Of a stretch of DNA of 64,000 nucleotides, positions 21,754 to 29,463 are shown piece by piece. The position numbers and the translations under genes are program-made. How positions within the stretch are numbered: the first letter of the stretch is position 1; each line of letters begins with the position of its first letter. The DNA is from an uncultured Carboxylicivirga sp. (GTDB taxonomy: Bacteria; Bacteroidota; Bacteroidia; Bacteroidales; Marinilabiliaceae), in contig CANNEA010000008.1 of assembly GCA_947503525.1 (NCBI GenBank), positions 124,001 through 188,000 on the forward strand, given 5' to 3'. Under the pieces are notes generated by a model, which was not told the origin of the DNA, searched no databases, and worked only from the letters and a program-made list of their open reading frames with translations.

Positions 21754-24546
21754 ATGAAAATTCAATTGCTTATAAGTTTTTTACTGCTTGCAAATGCTGT
21801 ATTTGCAAAAGATATTTATGTTTCTCCCAATGGGAGTGATGCTAATTCCGGCAGCAAAGCACAGCCATTTTTTTCATTTGAAAGAGTATTATCCGAAGTT
21901 GAAAAGTATTCTGGGAAAGAGAAGCTTACTGTTTGGTTTTTCGATGGAGATTACCATCTGGATGAAACCTTATTATTAGACCAGAAGTATTCTGGTACGG
22001 AATCTTATCCTGTGGTGTTTTCAGCATTACCTGGTGCAAAAGTAACCATGAAAGGTTCAAAAGTTCTGGATCAATTAAAATGGAAAAATTACAAAAAAGG
22101 CATTTATGTTACAGATGTGCCTCAAGGTATCACTTTTGATCAGTTGTTTGTAAATGGAAAAAATCAGATTCGTGCCCGTTTCCCCAACTACGATTACGAC
22201 AATCCTATACGTGGTGGAAAGGGCTATCTGCAAGTGACTGGAGGTAGCAATCACCGTTATGATGAATGGTTCTCTTATATACCTGAAACATTTTCCCAAA
22301 AGAAATGGAAGAATCCTGAAACGGGTATTGTGCATGCTTTCCAAAGTCATAATTGGGGAAATATGCAGTACCGTATAAAAGGTGTTGATCGCTACGCAAA
22401 CAAAGTGCTTCTTGACGAAGGAGGATGGCAGTTGCAACGTAAGCACGGTATAGGGGGTAAAGATGCAAGGTCATCATGGTATTTTATTGACAATATATTT
22501 GAAGAATTGGATGTAGCCGAAGAATGGTTTTTGGATACTGAAAATAAACGACTCTATTATTATCCCAGTGAGGATATTGATATTCATAAGATTACTGTTG
22601 AAGTGCCTGTGGTTAAAGATTTAATTCAATTAATGGGAAGCAAAGAGCATCCTGTTTCTCATATTCATTTAAAAGGAATGACTTTTACACATAGTCGTTT
22701 TACTTTTATGGAGCAATATGAGCCTGTAGCAAGAGGCGATTGGGCTATTCATCGTGGTGGAGCTGTCTTTATGCAAGGTGCTAGCGATTGTTCGATAGAG
22801 GATTGTAACTTTGAGTACTTAGGTGGAAATGGTGTGTTTATGAGCGCATTTAATCGTAATAACGCCGTTAGGAATTGCCGTTTTGTTCATACTGGTGAGA
22901 GTGCTGTATGTTTTGTGGGATCGCCGCAAGCCGTTCGTTTTTATCAGACTTGGGACGATAAAGAAATCCTTGGTAAAGATTGGAATGAAATGCGTGAGAA
23001 TATGGATTTAGAACCTGGTCCTAAAACGCCTGATTATCCTAAAAACTGCGTGGTGGAAAATTGTGTTATGCATGATTTTGGCGATGTGGGAAAACAAGTT
23101 GCTGGTGTTTATATTTCTATGAGTCACAAAATAAGAGTGTCGCACAATACCATTTATAATTGTCCAAGAGCTGGTATTTGTATTAATGATGGTACCTGGG
23201 GTGGGCATATTATTGAACATTGTGATATTTGGGAAACGGTACGTGAAACCGGTGAACACGGTCCGTTCAATTCTTGGGGACGAGAAAGACAATGGTTGAG
23301 TGGCAGTGGTTCTGCTGCCCATTTTAAGAAAGAATTAACCTTGCTCGATGCAATAGACAAGGTAATTGTACGCAACAATAGAATTGCTAATTACCGAAAA
23401 TCAATTAGTGCTGGTAATTGGACTATTGATTTGGATGATGGATCAAGCAATTTTGAAATATACAATAACTTAAATCTGGGTTCGACTATTAAGTTACGCG
23501 ATGGTATGTTACGAAAAGTGTACAACAACATTACCGTTAGTGCAGTACCGCTAGGATGGCATGTTTGGCCAGAAGGATCTGAAGATGAAGTATATCAGAA
23601 TGTATTTGTGATTTCTGGTGCTGTTCCTGGCAAGGGGGAAGCGACCAAGCAGTTTGCTCGCCCTATTCGTTTGCCATCCAATGTAAAATGGAGTAGTAAC
23701 TACGACAATAACCTGTACTGGAATATTAATTATCCGGAATCTCCTGAAATTATTATAGGCAAAACACTCAATAAGTGGCAAGCAGAGGGCTATGATCTCA
23801 ATGCAAAAATTGCAGATCCTATGTTTGTAGATCCACAAAATGGTGACTATACTTTAAGTGAGAACTCTCCAGCATTTGAATTAGGGTTCAAGAATTTTCC
23901 GATGGATGAGTTTGGTCACCAAATGACACGCATTGTGCCTTTTGGAGGTGATTTTACGGATGAAATTACGGTAGCTCTTCAGGCAGATGTGCGAATGAAA
24001 CCCAATGGAACAGTACGATATACTACCGATGGTTCACAGCCTAATATAAACTCTCCAATTTATACCGGGAAAGTACTTTTAAATGCGACTACCCTTCTGA
24101 AGGCGCTGTCGTTCGATGTAGATGGCAATGCGATTGGTTTTGTGTGTGAAGCTCAATTTAACAAGATAGATGTGTTAACATACCCAAGTTGGTTAAAGAC
24201 GCTATTGGATGGTGAGTATATGAGCGAAACACGAGAAGAAACCCTTGTGGCGCATCAAGAAAAAGTGATGGGAGCTTTGTTTGTAAATATTGGCGACGAT
24301 CCTGATTTGATTGATGCTTCGGGAGGATATAATTCGGGTTGTTTTATCCGTGCTATAGATGCTGAGAAAGGCAAGTTGTGGATGGACGCAGGATTGTCCG
24401 AAACATGGATTATTCAGAAAATAAATGGCAATGTTGTGACCAATATTCAAGAACTCAAACAACAGTTGAAAGTCACTGCCGGACAAACTATTATAGTTAC
24501 AGCTGTTCGTAATTATGGAAGTAAAACATTTAAAATTAAATTATAG
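21754..24546 (+). CDS. GH141-like beta-helix glycosidase with chitobiase-C-like and PDZ domains
   Basis: A 930-residue protein with a type I signal peptide (NAVFA-K). The beta-helix region (about 20-725) parallels the gene at 18249 throughout: IYVSPNGSDANSG, IFEELDVAEEWFLD, LYYYPSED, HIHLKGMTFTHSR, and ADPMFVDPQNGDYTLSENSP near the end. Residues about 735-805 resemble the small beta-domain found at chitobiase C-termini (VRYTTDGSQPN segment). Residues about 818-930 look like a divergent PDZ domain (LSETWIIQKINGNVVTNIQELKQQL). Clearly a paralogue of 18249 but diverged and with one more domain. Activity is inferred from GH141 resemblance (alpha-L-fucosidase or related). Confidence 0.78.
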   Translation: MKIQLLISFLLLANAVFAKDIYVSPNGSDANSGSKAQPFFSFERVLSEVEKYSGKEKLTVWFFDGDYHLDETLLLDQKYSGTESYPVVFSALPGAKVTMKGSKVLDQLKWKNYKKGIYVTDVPQGITFDQLFVNGKNQIRARFPNYDYDNPIRGGKGYLQVTGGSNHRYDEWFSYIPETFSQKKWKNPETGIVHAFQSHNWGNMQYRIKGVDRYANKVLLDEGGWQLQRKHGIGGKDARSSWYFIDNIFEELDVAEEWFLDTENKRLYYYPSEDIDIHKITVEVPVVKDLIQLMGSKEHPVSHIHLKGMTFTHSRFTFMEQYEPVARGDWAIHRGGAVFMQGASDCSIEDCNFEYLGGNGVFMSAFNRNNAVRNCRFVHTGESAVCFVGSPQAVRFYQTWDDKEILGKDWNEMRENMDLEPGPKTPDYPKNCVVENCVMHDFGDVGKQVAGVYISMSHKIRVSHNTIYNCPRAGICINDGTWGGHIIEHCDIWETVRETGEHGPFNSWGRERQWLSGSGSAAHFKKELTLLDAIDKVIVRNNRIANYRKSISAGNWTIDLDDGSSNFEIYNNLNLGSTIKLRDGMLRKVYNNITVSAVPLGWHVWPEGSEDEVYQNVFVISGAVPGKGEATKQFARPIRLPSNVKWSSNYDNNLYWNINYPESPEIIIGKTLNKWQAEGYDLNAKIADPMFVDPQNGDYTLSENSPAFELGFKNFPMDEFGHQMTRIVPFGGDFTDEITVALQADVRMKPNGTVRYTTDGSQPNINSPIYTGKVLLNATTLLKALSFDVDGNAIGFVCEAQFNKIDVLTYPSWLKTLLDGEYMSETREETLVAHQEKVMGALFVNIGDDPDLIDASGGYNSGCFIRAIDAEKGKLWMDAGLSETWIIQKINGNVVTNIQELKQQLKVTAGQTIIVTAVRNYGSKTFKIKL

Positions 24547-24561
24547 TAACATATAAGTCTT

Positions 24562-26172
24562 ATGAAACGAACAAGGTTATACCTTATTTTGCTGGCACTA
24601 CTTAGTGTAGGATGTGCGAAAAAAGACACTACATCTTTGCCTAACATTGTGCTAATCTACGCTGACGATTTAGGCTACGGTGACTTGAGCTGTTATGGGG
24701 CTAACAAAGTACAGACTCCAAATATTGATCAATTAGCAGCTGAAGGTCTTTCGTTTACAGATGGACACGCTGCAGCGGCTGTTTGCTCGCCATCGCGCTA
24801 TGGAATTTTAACAGGATTATACCCTTTACGACGTAACTATTGGGGAGCTGTAGGGGGACTCGATGATGGCTTAACAATAGACACATCTCGTATAACTATT
24901 GCTAGTATGTTAAATGATGCCGGGTATTCAACAGCTTGCGTGGGTAAGTGGCATTTAGGCTTAGGTATTGACAAACCTGATTACAATAAAGCTCTAAAAC
25001 CAGGCCCTATTGAACTCGGGTTCGATTATGCCTATTATATTCCTATGGTAAATAGCGGACCTCCTTTTGTGTATGTAGAAAACCATTGGGTAGATGGCTA
25101 CGATCCTGCCGATCCATTTGTTAGAGGCAAAAAATCAATAACACAAAAATGGCCTGAGAAAAGTGGCTATAATGCCATTGGTGGAGCGGAAGCTGCTCAT
25201 AAGTTGTACGAAGACGAAAAAGTAGGCACTACGCTTAAAGATAAAGCTATTGCGTGGATGAAGAAAATGCACGCTACCGATAAGGATACACCCTTTTTCC
25301 TTTATCTGGCCACAACCAATATTCATCACCCTTTCACACCAGCGCCTCAATTTCAAGGAACGAGTGAGTGTGGTCGCTATGGTGATTTTATTCACGAGCT
25401 GGATTGGATTGTAGGAGAAGTGACGGGGGCACTTGAAGAGATGGGAGAGGCCGACAATACATTGGTGATATTTACCAGTGATAACGGTGGAATGCTTAAT
25501 CATGGTGGACAAGATGCCTGGAAAGCTGGTCATAAACTTAATGGCGATTTATTAGGCTTTAAATTTGGTGCGTGGGAAGGCGGACATCGTGTGCCTTTTA
25601 TTGTCAAATGGCCCGGTAATATTAAACCCAACACTACTTCTGATCATATGATTAGTCAAGTGGATCTTTTGGCCACATTTGCTGAGATTACGGGGCAAGA
25701 GCTAGTTAAGGAAGAATGCCCTGATGGTATCAATCAGCTTCCCGAGTTTAGAGGAGAAACTAATCAACCATTACGTGATATATTGATTGTATCTCCTAAC
25801 TGCCCAAGTCACCTTACAGTGCGCAAAGGCAACTGGGGATACATAGCTGCACAGAATGAAGGTGGGTTTCAAAGTACCAATATCGGTTCACATACCTTTG
25901 GTGGTGCGGCTGTTACTAAACTTACTAAACAAGTCAATAGCGACATCGAAAATTATAAGATAAAAGATGATGCACCAGCCAAGCAATTGTACAACATTAA
26001 GGAAGATCCCTACCAAACCGTAAATATCTATGGACAACATCCCGAGGTAGAAAAAGAATTAGACGATATACTTCAAAGTTACAGAGGAGAAATAGGTGAT
26101 TATCCAGAGTTAGGCTGGATTCATAAAAAAGTGCTTGAAGAGCGAAGGAAGAAAAAGATTATTAAAAAATAA
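24562..26172 (+). CDS. S1-family sulfatase (CSPSR), S1_15-like
   Basis: A 536-residue lipoprotein (LSVGC, Cys18). Hallmarks: Asp35-Asp36 in YADDLGYGD, formylglycine Cys75 in CSPSR, GKWHLGL, FTSDNGG and WEGGHRVPF. The segments after the active site (YGILTGLYPLR, PGPIELGFDYAY, PPFVYVENHWVDG) and the HNI-type strand NIHHPFTP resemble S1_15 enzymes, several of which remove 6-O-sulfate from galactose or N-acetylgalactosamine. The sulfatase at 55073-56641 is a paralogue sharing these blocks and the same GGAAV region near residue 450. It ends 5 bp before the SGNH esterase gene. Confidence 0.93.
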   Translation: MKRTRLYLILLALLSVGCAKKDTTSLPNIVLIYADDLGYGDLSCYGANKVQTPNIDQLAAEGLSFTDGHAAAAVCSPSRYGILTGLYPLRRNYWGAVGGLDDGLTIDTSRITIASMLNDAGYSTACVGKWHLGLGIDKPDYNKALKPGPIELGFDYAYYIPMVNSGPPFVYVENHWVDGYDPADPFVRGKKSITQKWPEKSGYNAIGGAEAAHKLYEDEKVGTTLKDKAIAWMKKMHATDKDTPFFLYLATTNIHHPFTPAPQFQGTSECGRYGDFIHELDWIVGEVTGALEEMGEADNTLVIFTSDNGGMLNHGGQDAWKAGHKLNGDLLGFKFGAWEGGHRVPFIVKWPGNIKPNTTSDHMISQVDLLATFAEITGQELVKEECPDGINQLPEFRGETNQPLRDILIVSPNCPSHLTVRKGNWGYIAAQNEGGFQSTNIGSHTFGGAAVTKLTKQVNSDIENYKIKDDAPAKQLYNIKEDPYQTVNIYGQHPEVEKELDDILQSYRGEIGDYPELGWIHKKVLEERRKKKIIKK

Positions 26173-26177
26173 TTTTG

Positions 26178-26855
26178 ATGTTAAAGGTATGTAAATTACG
26201 TAAAATGAGAGATGCTCTATATTTATTAGTAGTAAGCTGTTTGCTTTTTATGTCTTGCACCAAAAAACCAACGATGGTAGCTTGTGTGGGCGATAGTATT
26301 ACTGCCGGTGCCAAACATGAATGGCAAAGTAAAACAGCTTATCCAAAAGTCTTAGGCTATCTTTTAGGTGAAAACTTTGGCGTTGTTAACTGTGGGCGAA
26401 GTGGCGCAACAGCCTTGAAAAGGAGTAATTTTAGCTATTGGAAGTGTAATGAATTTTCTAATGTTTTTGCAGTACATCCCGATATGATTACTATTAAATT
26501 AGGAACCAATGACTCCAAACCGGGAAACTGGAATCCTGAACAATTTAAAAATGATTATCAGGCTTTGATTGATACATTTTTAACGATTCAACCTCAACCC
26601 CAGATATACCTGTGTTACCCTGTGCCGGTATTTGAACATAGTAAGTTTAAAATTAATGGAACTGTAGTTGCTAATGAAGTAATCCCCATCATAAAAAGCC
26701 TGGCAGAGGAAAATAATTTACCGCTTATCGATCTGTATAAACCCTTTATTGGCCAAGATGAAATCGTACCGGATGGAGTGCACCCAGAGGAGGAAGGTGC
26801 GGCTTTAATTGCAGAAATAATAGCTAAACAAATAAAGAATAACAATGAACTTTAA
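26178..26855 (+). CDS. SGNH/GDSL hydrolase lipoprotein (probable carbohydrate esterase)
   Basis: About 225 residues from ATG 26178; a further ATG at 26205 begins the signal peptide itself (MRDALYLLVV) and is an equally good start. Lipobox FMSC gives lipidated Cys27. Catalytic Ser40 is in VACVGDSITAG (block I), a Gly in NCGRSGAT (block II), Asn in LGTNDS (block III) and Asp-His in DGVHP (block V), so all SGNH residues are present. The family contains acetyl-xylan and other sugar esterases. The following gene overlaps by 11 bp, implying translational coupling. A role in removing acetyl groups from the algal polysaccharide is inferred. Confidence 0.85.
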   Translation: MLKVCKLRKMRDALYLLVVSCLLFMSCTKKPTMVACVGDSITAGAKHEWQSKTAYPKVLGYLLGENFGVVNCGRSGATALKRSNFSYWKCNEFSNVFAVHPDMITIKLGTNDSKPGNWNPEQFKNDYQALIDTFLTIQPQPQIYLCYPVPVFEHSKFKINGTVVANEVIPIIKSLAEENNLPLIDLYKPFIGQDEIVPDGVHPEEEGAALIAEIIAKQIKNNNEL

Positions 26856-27897
26856 AATACTCATTCCAATAGCAATGCTTCTGGTTTTATGTATTAATTG
26901 CAGCAAACCAAGTACAAAAATGTCTTTTGAGTACATAGGTATAGCTGCCGAACAAAAAGGGATGCATGTATGGGGATCATCCCCAATTATTGGCCCTGAC
27001 GGTAGAGTGCACCTCTATGCTGCACAGTGGCCCATGTCGACTCAAAAGGATTTTAGTGGGTGGTTCAAGGATTGTGAAATTGGTCATTACGTAAGTGTTA
27101 GTCCGGAAGGGCCTTTTGAATATTTAGGTTTGGCTATTGCCGACAAAGACGGACAGTTTAATTCCCCTCATAATCCAACGATTAAATATATTGATGGGCT
27201 GTATGTACTTAGTTTTATTGTGAATGAAAATAATGATTTAAAAACCCAGCGCATTATTATGATGGTGGCGGACGATTTGAGTGATAATTGGCGCCCGGCT
27301 ACAGGAGCCGAAGCGGATGGAACAATACTTCGTAAATCCTCAGATTCTACGGTATGGAGTTATACCGCAAAATTGGGATGTTCTAATCCAACCTTGATAA
27401 AATTTGGTAATAAGTATCATCTGTACAATAAATCGGTAGTGCGAAAGGAGCCTAAGGGATATGTTTATACTTATGGAGTGGCCATAGCTGATAAATTAGA
27501 AGGGCCATATATTCATCAAAAAGAACGAATCACTTCTCCTTCATTCCCTTTGGAAGATGCCTATGCTTTTACAATGAATGATTCTGTATTTTTCTTTAGT
27601 CGAGACTTTGGAGCGCGAAAAGGAAATCAAGGGGGTGGCCTCTTGTGGAAATCAGCAGATGGAATTCATTTTCCTACTGAAAGAGTTAGCCGTGCCTATG
27701 AGGACTTAGCTCATTATTTAGGAAAGGAGACTTTGGAGAACGCGCACATCTATAGAGGTAAGAAACATGGTCATCTGGAACGAGTTCAGGTTTTGTCTAT
27801 CGATGGCAAGCCCGAGTATGCTTATTTCGCTGTGGGCTTAAATGTAAAAGACGGTTATGGTAGTGGTTCACACGTATTCAAAATAATTCATGAATAG
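26845..27897 (+). CDS. GH43-like beta-propeller lipoprotein
   Basis: A 350-residue lipoprotein (LCINC, Cys19) whose start overlaps the SGNH gene by 11 bp. It has the repeated pattern of a five-bladed propeller glycosidase: HVWGSSPIIGPDGRVHLYAAQW, SPEGPFEYLGLA, SPHNPTIKYIDGLYVLSF, CSNPTLIKFGNKYHLY and a terminal ERVQVLSIDGKPEYAYFA strand. Conserved Asp and Glu residues in these strands are candidates for catalysis, but the exact set cannot be assigned. Similar proteins in sulfatase-rich marine genomes are usually annotated as GH43-like without known activity. Family placement is tentative. Confidence 0.6.
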   Translation: MNFKILIPIAMLLVLCINCSKPSTKMSFEYIGIAAEQKGMHVWGSSPIIGPDGRVHLYAAQWPMSTQKDFSGWFKDCEIGHYVSVSPEGPFEYLGLAIADKDGQFNSPHNPTIKYIDGLYVLSFIVNENNDLKTQRIIMMVADDLSDNWRPATGAEADGTILRKSSDSTVWSYTAKLGCSNPTLIKFGNKYHLYNKSVVRKEPKGYVYTYGVAIADKLEGPYIHQKERITSPSFPLEDAYAFTMNDSVFFFSRDFGARKGNQGGGLLWKSADGIHFPTERVSRAYEDLAHYLGKETLENAHIYRGKKHGHLERVQVLSIDGKPEYAYFAVGLNVKDGYGSGSHVFKIIHE

Positions 27898-27951
27898 CGT
27901 GTACTAAGTGAAGCTAAATAAATAATTATTACACAACAACATTAATTACAG

Positions 27952-29391
27952 ATGTATAGAACAAAGATAATTATCTCCTTACTTACTTATTTGGTTGTAT
28001 TAAATGCCGTTTCGCAAAATACAAAACCGAATGTTATAGTTATTGTTGCTGATGATCATGGCTATGCAGATATGAGCCATTTAGGTATTCATGAGGAAAT
28101 ACAGACTCCTAATTTAGATCAACTGGCATCGGATGGTATATCTTTTTCCAATGCTTATGTCACCAGTCCTATATGTAGTCCATCGCGCTGTGGTTTAATA
28201 ACAGGCCAGCATCAGGCACGTAATAATAACTACTTCTATGGAGGACCTGGTATAGCAGAGGGCACAATGACAATAGCACAAGCTTTTAAAGAGAATGGTT
28301 ATGCTACAGCATACTTCGGTAAATTACACTATGGTAATGACAAGACGCAAGGCTCTTTTAATTATCCACAAAACCATGGTTTCGATGAATCTATAGTAGC
28401 CGGCCACGGAGGGCGTGTGCATTACTTGTATCACAACGATAAAGCAATTGCTTCTCATGGTAAGCCTGCCCATGCTTGGTCGAAGAATGGAGAGAAGCTA
28501 GAAGAGGATGGTTTTTCCACTGAACAACTATCACATTGGGCACAAGAGTTTATTGAAAGGAATCAGAAGCAACCTTTTTTTCTTCAGATTGCTTTCAATG
28601 CAGTGCATAATTTCAATTTTCAACTTCCAGAGAAATATTTAAAGGAGTGGGACCTTCCGTATTATCCGGATTATGAAGAACTGGGAGATTCCATTAAAGA
28701 AAGCGTGTGGTACAATCAATCGATTCTTCCCAATCTTCCCAATGGCAGAGCCTACTATATTGCTCAGCTATACTATCTCGACAAAGAGATTGGTGCTATC
28801 AGAGAACAACTGAAATCACTAGGTATTGATGAAAATACGATCATTGTTTACACCTCTGATAACGGTGGATCAAACTGTAATGGAGGCAATAATAAACCCT
28901 TAAGGAGCACAAAATACTCCTTGTACGAGGGAGGTATACGTGTACCCATGTTGATGTACTGGAAGAATCAGCTGAATGGTCAAACAGTTAATAATACCAT
29001 GGTAAGCACTCTTGATCTAATGCCTACATTATTAGCAGCATCTGATGCCAGCGAGGAACTGTATCAAAGTTGTGATGGTATTAACTTGCTTCCACTTTTA
29101 TTGGATAATAAGACGATAGAACGTGATGAAATGGTATGGGATGTTGGCTTTGCCTGGGCGGTTCGCAAAGGGAATTGGAAACTTAAAGTGGTGACTAAGC
29201 AAGAGAAAACGGATCGTATTTCTAAGAAACAACATACCAATTTGGGTAAAGGTATTGAGCTCTTTAACCTTGAGAGTGATCTTTCGGAGCAAAACAATCA
29301 AGCTAAGGCTTACCCTGAAATAGTTAAAGATCTCACAGCCATTTATAAGGATTGGAAAACTTTGGTAAGCGAGGAAAAAATTAAGAGATGA
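27952..29391 (+). CDS. S1-family sulfatase (CSPSR) with GKLHYG motif
   Basis: A 479-residue protein with a type I signal peptide (LNAVSQN), not a lipoprotein. Hallmarks: Asp34-Asp35 in VADDHGYAD, formylglycine Cys75 in CSPSR, YTSDNGG and YEGGIRVPM. The usual GKWHLG is GKLHYG, keeping the Lys and His. The central block (AGHGGRVHYLYHND, SHGKPAHAWSKNG, FNAVHNFNFQLPEKY) is not shared with any other sulfatase of the window, which suggests a distinct substrate position. Gap to the next gene is 72 bp, the start of the GH116 block. Confidence 0.92.
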   Translation: MYRTKIIISLLTYLVVLNAVSQNTKPNVIVIVADDHGYADMSHLGIHEEIQTPNLDQLASDGISFSNAYVTSPICSPSRCGLITGQHQARNNNYFYGGPGIAEGTMTIAQAFKENGYATAYFGKLHYGNDKTQGSFNYPQNHGFDESIVAGHGGRVHYLYHNDKAIASHGKPAHAWSKNGEKLEEDGFSTEQLSHWAQEFIERNQKQPFFLQIAFNAVHNFNFQLPEKYLKEWDLPYYPDYEELGDSIKESVWYNQSILPNLPNGRAYYIAQLYYLDKEIGAIREQLKSLGIDENTIIVYTSDNGGSNCNGGNNKPLRSTKYSLYEGGIRVPMLMYWKNQLNGQTVNNTMVSTLDLMPTLLAASDASEELYQSCDGINLLPLLLDNKTIERDEMVWDVGFAWAVRKGNWKLKVVTKQEKTDRISKKQHTNLGKGIELFNLESDLSEQNNQAKAYPEIVKDLTAIYKDWKTLVSEEKIKR

Positions 29392-29463
29392 ATTAGCTCT
29401 GCTTCTAGTCTATGACAACCATAGATTGAGAGTAGCATAATACAAAATATTTAGCAACAAACT

